From positions 1-6,325 of the forward strand of contig DNCG01000036.1 of NCBI GenBank assembly GCA_003491635.1: a stretch of DNA of 6,325 bases, written 5' to 3'. The translations under genes were made by a program, and so were the position numbers. The notes under the pieces are model-generated. The model saw nothing but the letters and a program-made list of their open reading frames with translations. It was not told the origin of the DNA and ran no database searches. The stretch comes from Actinomycetota bacterium (GTDB lineage: Bacteria > Actinomycetota > Aquicultoria > Subteraquimicrobiales > UBA9087). Below are positions 1 through 5,577 of this stretch, one piece after another. The first letter of the stretch is position 1; each line of letters starts with the position of its first letter.

Positions 1-383
1 AAGAGGGTTTGGAGAATGTGATTCGACGGCACGCCATATTGGCTGAGGCGACCCGAAAGGGTGTCGAGGCTATGGGCCTGGAGCTCTTTGCTCCTCCTGA
101 GGGTCGGGGAAATGCTGTGACTCCGGTCAAGGTACCCGGAGGCGTCGAGGGGGGCAAGATTCCAAAGATGATGCGCGACAAATACGGTGTGACCATCGCC
201 GGGGGCCAGGATCGTCTCAAGGGCAAAATATTCAGGATCGGTCATCTGGGATATTTCGACAGGTTCGACATAATCACAACTTTAGCGGCCCTGGAGATGA
301 CACTTAAGGAGCTAAACTATCCCGTTGAGCTTGGAAGCGGCGTCTCCGCCGCGGAAAAAGTTTTCATGGAAAACCCGTTGTAG
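1..383 (+). CDS. Class V aminotransferase (serine/phosphoserine type), C-terminal part
   Basis: This is the 3' end of a PLP-dependent fold-type I, class V aminotransferase of the serine-pyruvate / serine-glyoxylate / archaeal-type phosphoserine aminotransferase group. The reading frame is open from the left edge (first whole codon at position 3), so the gene begins outside the window; about 126 residues of an expected ~380 are seen. The TTG at 9 lies inside the domain (EGLENVIRRH continues a helix typical of the family) and is not a real start. Visible signatures are the small-domain helix, the segment VTIAGGQDRLKGKIFRIGHLG and the closing helix DIITTLAALEMTL. The arginine at 234-236 (in KIFRIGH) corresponds to the substrate-carboxylate-binding Arg of the family. 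The PLP lysine is upstream and not visible. It sits 72 nt before serA, which suggests it is the phosphoserine transaminase of this organism; that role is inferred from context, and alanine-glyoxylate or serine-pyruvate activity is an alternative. Confidence 0.86.
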   Translation, partial: EGLENVIRRHAILAEATRKGVEAMGLELFAPPEGRGNAVTPVKVPGGVEGGKIPKMMRDKYGVTIAGGQDRLKGKIFRIGHLGYFDRFDIITTLAALEMTLKELNYPVELGSGVSAAEKVFMENPL

Positions 384-446
384 GCAGATAGTTTAAAGAA
401 GTATTCAACCGCCAACGGTCTGGCCAACAAACCACCTTATTTCGAG

Positions 447-451
447 GGAGG
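447..451 (+). promoter_or_regulatory. Ribosome binding site of serA
   Basis: GGAGG, within GAGGGAGG at 444-451, lies 4 nt before the TTG at 456. This strong site supports TTG as the true serA start; the protein then begins MKILVKDRI, as expected for the family. Confidence 0.75.
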
Positions 452-455
452 CAAA

Positions 456-2024
456 TTGAAGATTCTGGTCAAAGATAGGATTGCCGAGGATGGCGTAGAG
501 AAGCTCAAGGAAGCCGGCTTCGAGGTCAATGTGGCTACCGACATGCCTCGTGAGGAGATGCTTGAGAAGATTGGTGAGTATGATGGTCTCATCGTCCGCA
601 GCGCCACCAAGGTCGATGAGGAGATTATCTCGAAGGCGGACAAACTCAAGGTCATTGGCAGAGCCGGAATAGGCGTGGACAACATCGATGTGGAGGCGGC
701 CACCAAGAAAGGGGTAATCGTCGCCAATGCTCCGGAGAGCAATATTGTATCCGTTGCCGAACACGCCATCGCTTTACTGTTCGCCCTCTGCAGGCACGTT
801 CCCTGTGCAGATGTCTCGGTGAAGTCGGGCAAGTGGGAAAAGTCGAAATTCGAGGGGGCTGAGGTTCAAGATAAGGTTCTTGGGGTAGTTGGAGTGGGGA
901 AGATCGGCACCCTCGTTGCATCCCGCGCCAGGGGTTTGGGCATGAGGGTCATTGGTTTCGATCCGTATGTATCGAAGGAGCGTTTCCGGCAGTTGGGCAT
1001 CGAGGAGATGGAAACTCTGGCCGATTTGCTCAAGCAAGCCGATTTCATCAGCTTACACTTGCCGAAAACCAAGGAAACGGTGGGCTTGATAGGGAAGAAA
1101 GAGTTTGCTTTGATGAAAGATGGTGTTCGCATTGTCAACACCGCCAGGGGTGGCATCGTTGATGAAGGTGCTCTAGTGGAGGCGATAAAGAGTGGCAAGG
1201 TGGCTGGAGCGGGAATTGATGTCTTCTCTCAGGAACCGTATACCAGCGGACCGCTTCTGGATCTGGATCAAGTCATAGTGACACCACATATCGCTGCCTC
1301 CACTCGTGAGGCCCAAGACAAAGCGGGGATTATAACGGCGGAGCAGGTTATAGCCGCTCTGAAGGGGGAGTTCGTTCGCAATGCGATCAATGTGCCGATC
1401 GCCGCTCCCGAAGTCCTCGATGTTTTGAGGCCATTCCTACCCTTGGTGGAGGTCTTGGGCAAACTCTATGTGAGGCTTCTCGATGGGCGCGTGGGATCCC
1501 TGGAGGTGGAATACGCGGGTGAGTTGGCGAAGTATGATACGGCTTTGTTGACGGTTGCTATGTTGAGAGGTATTTTAGAATCCGCTGTCCAGGAACCCGT
1601 GACTTACGTTAATGCCCCCGTTTTAGCGAAGGAGAGGGGACTTGAGGTGAGAGAGAGTAAGACAACCGTCTCTCGGGAGTATGTAAATTTGATCACTCTC
1701 AAGGGAAAGACGGCCAAAGTTTCCGGGACGCTTTTTGGCCCCGATAAGCCGCGGATCGTTGGGATTTACGATTACGACGTCGATGTGGTTCCATCCCAGT
1801 ACATGCTCATTGTCCATAACGAGGATAAACCTGGGATGATCGGCAAGATAGGAACGATTATGGGCGATCATAACCTCAACATCGCTCGAATGCAGTTCGG
1901 GCGGAGAAAGGCGAGAGGGGATGCCATCAGCGTGCTGAGCATGGACGAGATGGTGCCCGATGATGTTCTGAAGGAGATTGAAGCTATCGATGGAGTTACT
2001 AAGTCCAAGTTCATTATATTGTAG
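456..2024 (+). CDS. serA: D-3-phosphoglycerate dehydrogenase
   Basis: Oxidises 3-phosphoglycerate to 3-phosphohydroxypyruvate with NAD+, the first step of phosphorylated serine synthesis; cytosolic. The 522-residue length matches long bacterial (type 1) enzymes. Order: split substrate-binding domain (~1-100 and ~285-317), Rossmann NAD domain (~100-285), intervening ASB domain (~320-445), and C-terminal ACT domain (~449-522). The nucleotide loop is G146-x-G148-x-x-G151, followed by D169, which should bind the NAD ribose. Catalytic residues are R231 (NTARGG), E260 (SQEP) and H278 (TPHIAAS); the substrate loop RAGIGVDNID is at 69-78. All key residues are present. Start is TTG 456 behind a strong Shine-Dalgarno. 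The ASB and ACT domains suggest feedback by serine, known for some relatives but not provable here. It follows the aminotransferase by 72 nt and precedes leuA by 26-56 nt, depending on the leuA start. Confidence 0.96.
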   Translation: MKILVKDRIAEDGVEKLKEAGFEVNVATDMPREEMLEKIGEYDGLIVRSATKVDEEIISKADKLKVIGRAGIGVDNIDVEAATKKGVIVANAPESNIVSVAEHAIALLFALCRHVPCADVSVKSGKWEKSKFEGAEVQDKVLGVVGVGKIGTLVASRARGLGMRVIGFDPYVSKERFRQLGIEEMETLADLLKQADFISLHLPKTKETVGLIGKKEFALMKDGVRIVNTARGGIVDEGALVEAIKSGKVAGAGIDVFSQEPYTSGPLLDLDQVIVTPHIAASTREAQDKAGIITAEQVIAALKGEFVRNAINVPIAAPEVLDVLRPFLPLVEVLGKLYVRLLDGRVGSLEVEYAGELAKYDTALLTVAMLRGILESAVQEPVTYVNAPVLAKERGLEVRESKTTVSREYVNLITLKGKTAKVSGTLFGPDKPRIVGIYDYDVDVVPSQYMLIVHNEDKPGMIGKIGTIMGDHNLNIARMQFGRRKARGDAISVLSMDEMVPDDVLKEIEAIDGVTKSKFIIL

Positions 2025-2051
2025 CCCCTTGGGTCGTAGGCCCCTACGGGG
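2025..2051 (+). repeat. GC-rich palindrome between serA and leuA
   Basis: Immediately after the serA stop, CGTAG (2035-2039) and CTACG (2044-2048) form a 5-bp stem around GCCC. CCCC (2025-2028) and GGGG (2048-2051) could add an outer stem across an unpaired left side. No T-run follows, so it is not a standard terminator. It resembles GC-rich intergenic palindromes that end in CCCCTACGGGG and are scattered in many bacterial genomes; that resemblance is from memory, not a search. If it is a repeat, it has supplied the most upstream possible leuA start (GTG 2051). Confidence 0.4.
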
Positions 2052-2067
2052 TGAGACCGAGTGGATT

Positions 2068-2072
2068 AGAGG
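2068..2072 (+). promoter_or_regulatory. Ribosome binding site deciding the leuA start
   Basis: AGAGG lies 8 nt before GTG 2081. The alternative GTG at 2051 has no comparable site, since it is preceded by the palindrome ending CTACGGG. This favours 2081. Confidence 0.55.
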
Positions 2073-2080
2073 ATTTTGAG

Positions 2081-3589
2081 GTGAGTGAAAGAGTCTACAT
2101 CTTCGACACAACTTTAAGGGATGGAGAGCAGCCCCCCGGCATTAGCTTGAATGTTCGGGAGAAGTTAGAAATCGCCGAGCAGCTAGCCAGGCTCGGGGTC
2201 GATGTCATCGAAGCCGGTTTTCCCATCACCTCACCTGGGGATTTTGAGGCCGTAAAAACCGTTGCCCTGAAGGTGAGGGGACCCGTCATCACTGCGTTGG
2301 CGCGGGCTGTCGAACAGGATATCGATAGGGCTTGGGAGGCGATCAAGGTAGCCGAGCGGCCCCGCATTCATACTTTCATTGCCACTTCCGACATCCACAT
2401 CGAGCGTAAGTTGAAGAAGACTCGAGATGAAGTGCTCAGGATGACGGAAGCTGCCGTTGGGCGAGCCAAGAGGCACTGCCCCGATGTGGAGTTTTCCCCG
2501 GAGGATGCCACTAGGTCGGATTTTGACTACCTCTGCAAGGTGGTGGAGGTGGCCATCGAGAGTGGGGCGACGGTGATAAATATTCCCGACACGGTGGGCT
2601 ATGCCCTGCCCGACGAGTTTGGCAAGCTGATAAGTGACCTTAAAAACACCGTGAAGGGTCTCAATGAGGTTATCTTGAGTGTTCATTGTCACAATGATCT
2701 GGGGTTGGCTGTGGCTAATTCTCTGGCGGCTGTCGTAAGCGGTGCAAATCAGGTTGAGTGCACGGTTAACGGCCTTGGTGAAAGGGCTGGCAATGCTGCT
2801 TTGGAGGAGATCGTGATGATCCTTGACACTCGCTATCGCTCCCTGGGAAAGGTCACCGGGATAAAAACTGAGGAGATCACGCGAACCAGTCGTTTGGTCA
2901 GCTACCTCACCGGCTACCTTGTTCAGTTCAATAAGGCGATTGTCGGAGCGAATGCCTTTGCCCATTCCTCCGGCATTCATACCGATGGGATGCTCAAGGA
3001 TAAAACCACCTATGAAATAATGAGTCCCCAAAAGGTTGGTCTCGCCCGATGCAGGCTCATCTTGGGAAAGACGTCGGGACGACATGTCTTCAGGAAGCAT
3101 CTCGAAGATTTGGGATACACCTTGAATGATGAGGAGTTCGAGAGGGCTTTTGCGAGATTCAAGACCCTGGCCGATAAGAAGCCTCAGGTAACCGACGAAG
3201 ACCTGGAAGCGATCATAGCCGACGAGATTTACGTTGGCGAGGAAGCTTATCGGCTGGAGAATTTCAAGGTTGGCTGCGGCACTGGCATCACTCCACGGGC
3301 GACGGTTAGATTGTCCAAGAACGATGAGGTTTTTGAGGAGACGGCCACAGGAGATGGTCCGGTGGATGCCGCCTTCAAGGCCGTGGACAAGATCGTTGGT
3401 CTGAAGACAAATTTACTGAGCTTCTCCATCGGTGCTGTGACCGGGGAAAAGGAAGCCCTCGGTGAGGCGAATCTCCAATTGGAGATAGGCGAGAGAATGG
3501 TTTCCGGAAGAGGCGTCAGCACCGACATAATTGAAGCCAGCTTAAGGGCTTATTTAAACGCTTTAAACAAGGTGGTGAGCGATCGGTAG
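2081..3589 (+). CDS. leuA: 2-isopropylmalate synthase
   Basis: Condenses acetyl-CoA with 2-oxoisovalerate to form 2-isopropylmalate, the committed step of leucine synthesis; cytosolic. From GTG 2081 the protein is 502 aa, typical of bacterial LeuA. Residue numbers follow that start. The TIM-barrel carries DTTLRDGEQ at 9-17 (metal ligand D9), the H202-x-H204 metal motif in HCHND, and GLGERAGNA with ligand N238. The following subdomain has HSSGIHTDGM (H295, H300). The C-terminal LeuA dimer/allosteric domain (~375-498) is complete, with GDGPVDAAFKA and a conserved ending DIIEASLRAYLNALNK, so leucine feedback is expected. An in-frame GTG at 2051 would add ten residues (MRPSGLEDFE) that look non-homologous and partly repeat-derived; 2081 has the better ribosome site and gives the family-like start before RVYIFDTT. 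Citramalate or homocitrate synthase are less likely, given the leuCDB neighbours. leuC follows after 29 nt. Confidence 0.94.
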   Translation: MSERVYIFDTTLRDGEQPPGISLNVREKLEIAEQLARLGVDVIEAGFPITSPGDFEAVKTVALKVRGPVITALARAVEQDIDRAWEAIKVAERPRIHTFIATSDIHIERKLKKTRDEVLRMTEAAVGRAKRHCPDVEFSPEDATRSDFDYLCKVVEVAIESGATVINIPDTVGYALPDEFGKLISDLKNTVKGLNEVILSVHCHNDLGLAVANSLAAVVSGANQVECTVNGLGERAGNAALEEIVMILDTRYRSLGKVTGIKTEEITRTSRLVSYLTGYLVQFNKAIVGANAFAHSSGIHTDGMLKDKTTYEIMSPQKVGLARCRLILGKTSGRHVFRKHLEDLGYTLNDEEFERAFARFKTLADKKPQVTDEDLEAIIADEIYVGEEAYRLENFKVGCGTGITPRATVRLSKNDEVFEETATGDGPVDAAFKAVDKIVGLKTNLLSFSIGAVTGEKEALGEANLQLEIGERMVSGRGVSTDIIEASLRAYLNALNKVVSDR

Positions 3590-3618
3590 CCGGGAAAGGC
3601 GGAGAAAAGAGAGCGAGT

Positions 3619-4893
3619 GTGGGAATGACGATAACTGAAAAGATCTTAGCATCTCACGCCGGTGGGGATGTGGTTAAACCCGGCGATTTAATTAACATTC
3701 GCCTCGATTTGATATTGGCGAACGATGTCACCGCTCCCATTGCCATTGAAAAGTTCAGGGAAATCGGCGTCGAGAGGGTCTTTGACAAGAACAAGATAGT
3801 GCTGGTGCCGGATCATTATGCCCCTAACAAGGACATTGAATCGGCCAGGCAGTGTAAGGTGATGCGCGATTTTGCCCGCGAGCAGGATCTAACCAACTAT
3901 TTTGAGGTGGGGAGGATGGGTATAGAGCATGCTTTGCTCCCCGAGCAGGGTTTGGTTCTTCCCGGAGATGCGGTGATCGGGGCGGACTCGCACACCTGTA
4001 CCTATGGAGCGCTTGGAGCCTTCTCTACGGGGGCAGGTTCTACTGATGTAGGGGCAGCCATGGCGACGGGAGAAGTATGGCTTAAGGTTCCTTCCACCAT
4101 CAAGTTTGTTTATAAGGGGAAATTAAATAAGTGGGTTGGTGGAAAGGATTTGATCCTTTACACCATAGGAAAGATCGGGGTGGATGGAGCGCTCTATAAG
4201 GCGATGGAGTTTTGTGGCGAAGCCATTCAGCGTCTTTCGATGGATGGCCGCTTCACGATGTGTAATATGGCCATCGAGGCAGGGGCCAAAAGTGGGATAA
4301 TGGCGGTGGATGAGACAACCTTAAATTATGTTAAAGGAAGGGCAAAGCGCCCCTACGAAGTTTATGCAAGCGATCCCGATGCCTCTTACGAGAATGTAAT
4401 CGAGTTTGATGTTTTAAACATTGAGTCACAAGTTGCCTTCCCTCATCTTCCCTCAAATACGAGAGGGATAAGTGAGGTGGGGGATATCCCCATAGATCAG
4501 GTGGTTATAGGCTCCTGCACCAATGGTCGACTTGAGGATCTGAGGGTTGCCGCAGAGATGTTGAAGGGCAGGAAGATACATCCCTCCTTGAGGTTGATCA
4601 TCATTCCCGCCACCCAGGAGATTTATCGGTTAGCTCTTAAGAGGGGCTTCACCGAGACGTTCGTCGAAGCGGGAGCAGTGGTCAGCACTCCTACCTGCGG
4701 ACCTTGTTTGGGTGGACATATGGGGGTTCTGGCTGAAGGTGAGAGGGCCCTGACGACAACGAATCGGAATTTCGTTGGTCGGATGGGTCATCCCGAAAGT
4801 GAAGTTTATCTCTGTGGGCCAGCGGTGGCAGCGGCATCGGCGGTTTTGGGAAAGATAGCAAGCCCAGAAGAGGTAGTCGGTAGTGGGGAGTGA
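3619..4893 (+). CDS. leuC: 3-isopropylmalate dehydratase, large subunit
   Basis: Large, iron-sulfur subunit of isopropylmalate isomerase, which converts 2-isopropylmalate to 3-isopropylmalate through dehydration and rehydration; works with LeuD. The three [4Fe-4S] ligands are C300 (GSCTNGR), C360 and C363 (TPTCGPCLGGHMG). Other aconitase-family signatures are GADSHTCTYGALGAF at 121-135, STGAGSTDVG at 136-145, and NRNFVGRMGHP with CGPAVAAASA near the end. At 424 aa it is the short LeuC/HacA type of archaea and many deep bacteria, not the ~466-aa enterobacterial form. This group includes homoaconitases, so substrate is assigned mainly from the leuA-leuD-leuB context. Start is GTG 3619 (MGMTITEKIL, common in homologues); ATG 3625 is possible. 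The upstream purine-rich stretch (GGAG 3601-3604, AGAGAG 3608-3613) gives only a modest ribosome site. The last codons (VVGSGE) fall inside a 7-bp repeat run and may not be ancestral. Confidence 0.94.
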   Translation: MGMTITEKILASHAGGDVVKPGDLINIRLDLILANDVTAPIAIEKFREIGVERVFDKNKIVLVPDHYAPNKDIESARQCKVMRDFAREQDLTNYFEVGRMGIEHALLPEQGLVLPGDAVIGADSHTCTYGALGAFSTGAGSTDVGAAMATGEVWLKVPSTIKFVYKGKLNKWVGGKDLILYTIGKIGVDGALYKAMEFCGEAIQRLSMDGRFTMCNMAIEAGAKSGIMAVDETTLNYVKGRAKRPYEVYASDPDASYENVIEFDVLNIESQVAFPHLPSNTRGISEVGDIPIDQVVIGSCTNGRLEDLRVAAEMLKGRKIHPSLRLIIIPATQEIYRLALKRGFTETFVEAGAVVSTPTCGPCLGGHMGVLAEGERALTTTNRNFVGRMGHPESEVYLCGPAVAAASAVLGKIASPEEVVGSGE

Positions 4894-4906
4894 GAAGTCG
4901 GAGTTA
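4873..4906 (+). repeat. Degenerate heptad array, GTAGTCG type (left end)
   Basis: Units in 7-nt register are GTAGTCG (4873), GTAGTGG (4880), GGAGTGA (4887), GAAGTCG (4894) and a shortened GAGTTA (4901-4906); consensus is about GNAGTNG. The third unit contains the leuC stop codon at 4891-4893, so the array encodes the LeuC C-terminal tail and continues past it. Confidence 0.6.
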
Positions 4907-4934
4907 ATGAAAAATGAAAAGTGAAAAATGAAAA
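4907..4934 (+). repeat. Four tandem ATGAAAA heptads
   Basis: ATGAAAA (4907), ATGAAAA (4914), GTGAAAA (4921) and ATGAAAA (4928) run without a break; the only change is A to G in the third unit. Directly joined to the GTAGTCG-type array, it keeps the same 7-nt unit length but has a different core. Seven-bp tandem repeats between genes are known from cyanobacteria (STRR sequences), though with other units. Confidence 0.85.
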
Positions 4935-4946
4935 ATTCTTAATTTT
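4932..4946 (+). other. Small A/T-only hairpin
   Basis: AAAATT (4932-4937), loop CTT, AATTTT (4941-4946): a perfect 6-bp inverted repeat with no G-C pair. It is too weak to call a terminator, and the operon continues beyond it. It could locally open the DNA or be a processing-sensitive spot in the mRNA. Confidence 0.35.
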
Positions 4947-4966
4947 AGTGGATGGAAGCTGGTTTA

Positions 4967-4986
4967 TCCTGAGCAACGTCGAAGGA
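4967..4986. repeat. 20-nt motif resembling a dispersed intergenic repeat
   Basis: TCCTGAGCAACGTCGAAGGA is an imperfect palindrome: TCCT pairs with AGGA, followed by adjacent G/A and A/G oppositions that could form tandem G-A pairs in RNA, then G-C. Variants of CCTGAGC...GTCGAAGG recur as short intergenic repeats in many bacterial and environmental genomes; this is recalled, not searched. Only one copy is present in this window. Confidence 0.45.
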
Positions 4987-4995
4987 AAGCTAAAA

Positions 4996-5024
4996 ACTAC
5001 CGACTCCAGACTAATAGACTATCG
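4996..5024 (-). repeat. Degenerate heptad array, inverted copy (right end)
   Basis: Units on the + strand are ACTACCG (4996), ACTCCAG (5003), ACTAATAG (5010, one base longer) and ACTATCG (5018-5024). The reverse complement CGGTAGT is a rotation of GTAGTCG, so this is the same heptad family as at 4873-4906 in inverted orientation. The first ten bases are an exact reverse complement of 4875-4884. It stops 2 nt before the leuD GGAG ribosome site. Confidence 0.6.
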
Positions 5025-5026
5025 AT

Positions 5027-5030
5027 GGAG
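5027..5030 (+). promoter_or_regulatory. Ribosome binding site of leuD
   Basis: GGAG lies 5 nt before ATG 5036. It follows directly after the repeat element, so leuD keeps its own initiation site despite the long gap from leuC. Confidence 0.6.
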
Positions 5031-5035
5031 TTTAA

Positions 5036-5536
5036 ATGGTTTACCAGGGTAGAGCGCATAAATATGGCAGGGATGTGGATACGGATGTCATAATTCCGGC
5101 CAGATATCTGACGACCTCCGATCCAGATCAGCTCGCCGGGCATTGCCTGGAGGATCTTGATCCGGATTTCGCCTCGCGGGTAAAGCTGGGCGATATTTTG
5201 ATTGCGGAGGAGAACTTCGGTTGTGGTTCATCAAGGGAACATGCACCGATGGCCATCAAGGGTGCTGGGGTTTCCTGTGTTATTGCCAAATCTTTTGCCA
5301 GGATATTCTACAGAAATGCCATCAATATGGGTCTTCCCATTTTTGAGTGCCCCGAGGCGGTGGATGGAATCGCTGCGGGGGATGAAGTGAGGGTTGATAC
5401 GGAGAAGGGGGAAATCACCAATCTCACCAGGGGAGTAGTTTTTAAGATCACCCCCTTTCCTCCTTTTATCCAGAAGATAATCGAGCGCGGCGGGCTCATA
5501 AATTATGTTCGAGCGAAGTTGAAGGCTGAAGGGTGA
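5036..5536 (+). CDS. leuD: 3-isopropylmalate dehydratase, small subunit
   Basis: Small (swivel-domain) subunit of isopropylmalate isomerase; pairs with LeuC to complete the active site. At 166 aa it is the short type that matches the short LeuC upstream. Signatures are GRDVDTDVIIPARYLTTSDP at 11-30, the substrate-binding segment ENFGCGSSREHAPMAIKGAG at 59-78, and AKSFARIFYRNAINMGLP at 84-101. The loop after the first strand reads YLTTS. In methanogens this loop distinguishes isopropylmalate isomerase (YLRT) from homoaconitase (YLVY), as I recall the literature; the present loop lacks the VY pair and fits isopropylmalate better. Start is ATG 5036 with GGAG 5 nt before. The gap from leuC is 142 nt, unusual because these genes are normally close or overlapping. 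leuB starts 4 nt after its stop, so translational coupling is likely. The last codons (KAEG) lie in a GA-rich heptad run. Confidence 0.94.
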   Translation: MVYQGRAHKYGRDVDTDVIIPARYLTTSDPDQLAGHCLEDLDPDFASRVKLGDILIAEENFGCGSSREHAPMAIKGAGVSCVIAKSFARIFYRNAINMGLPIFECPEAVDGIAAGDEVRVDTEKGEITNLTRGVVFKITPFPPFIQKIIERGGLINYVRAKLKAEG

Positions 5537-5577
5537 AAGTATGCCTAACGAAGGACGAAGGACAAAGGGCGAAAGGC
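5521..5577 (+). repeat. GA-rich heptad array across the leuD/leuB junction
   Basis: Units in 7-nt register are GAAGGCT (5521), GAAGGGT (5528) and GAAAGTA (5535), then eight bases TGCCTAAC (5542-5549), then GAAGGAC (5550), GAAGGAC (5557), AAAGGGC (5564) and GAAAGGC (5571-5577). The array contains the leuD stop, the leuB ribosome site and start, and leuB codons 2-12. The two GAAGGAC units are exact; the others differ by one to three bases. Confidence 0.6.
5529..5533 (+). promoter_or_regulatory. Ribosome binding site of leuB
   Basis: AAGGG inside the leuD 3' end, 7 nt before ATG 5541. It is itself part of a GAAGGGT heptad, so repeat sequence here doubles as the initiation signal. Confidence 0.5.

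Larger units (their letters stand above)
4873..5024. repeat. Composite intergenic repeat element between leuC and leuD
   Basis: About 150 bp made of small repeats, beginning in the last codons of leuC and ending just before the leuD ribosome site. The two ends carry the same heptad family in opposite orientation, and contain an exact 10-bp inverted repeat (AGTCGGTAGT 4875-4884, ACTACCGACT 4996-5005). Between them lie an ATGAAAA heptad run, an A/T hairpin and a 20-nt motif like a dispersed repeat. It resembles a MITE-like or repeat-expansion insertion in an otherwise compact operon. No clear target-site duplication was found. That the parts form one element is inference. Confidence 0.5.

Noticed and set aside
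384..455. Promoter or attenuator before serA
   Set aside because: The 72-nt gap shows only the ribosome site. No convincing -35/-10 pair, terminator hairpin or leader peptide could be recognised.
405..1198. Several overlapping minus-strand open frames over serA
   Set aside because: They are antisense shadows of a well-conserved SerA reading frame, with no ribosome sites or recognisable protein features seen.
2231..3100. Long open frame (289 codons) on the minus strand inside leuA
   Set aside because: It lies fully within leuA, whose frame has clear family motifs along its whole length. The antisense translation shows no recognisable domain and is a shadow of codon bias.
3590..3618. Heptad repeat at the leuA/leuC junction
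   Set aside because: The spacer is purine-rich, but the units do not align in a 7-nt register beyond composition, so it is not called a repeat.
4932..4946. Intrinsic terminator after leuC
   Set aside because: The hairpin is six A-T pairs only, with a 3-nt loop and no G-C content, and essential partner genes follow. It is unlikely to stop transcription.
4873..5024. CRISPR array
   Set aside because: Repeat units are 7 nt, contiguous and degenerate. There are no ~25-40 nt repeats with unique spacers and no cas genes.
5025..5040. Alternative ATG at 5025 upstream of leuD
   Set aside because: It is out of frame with leuD (11 nt offset) and gives no family-like protein; it merely overlaps the ribosome site.
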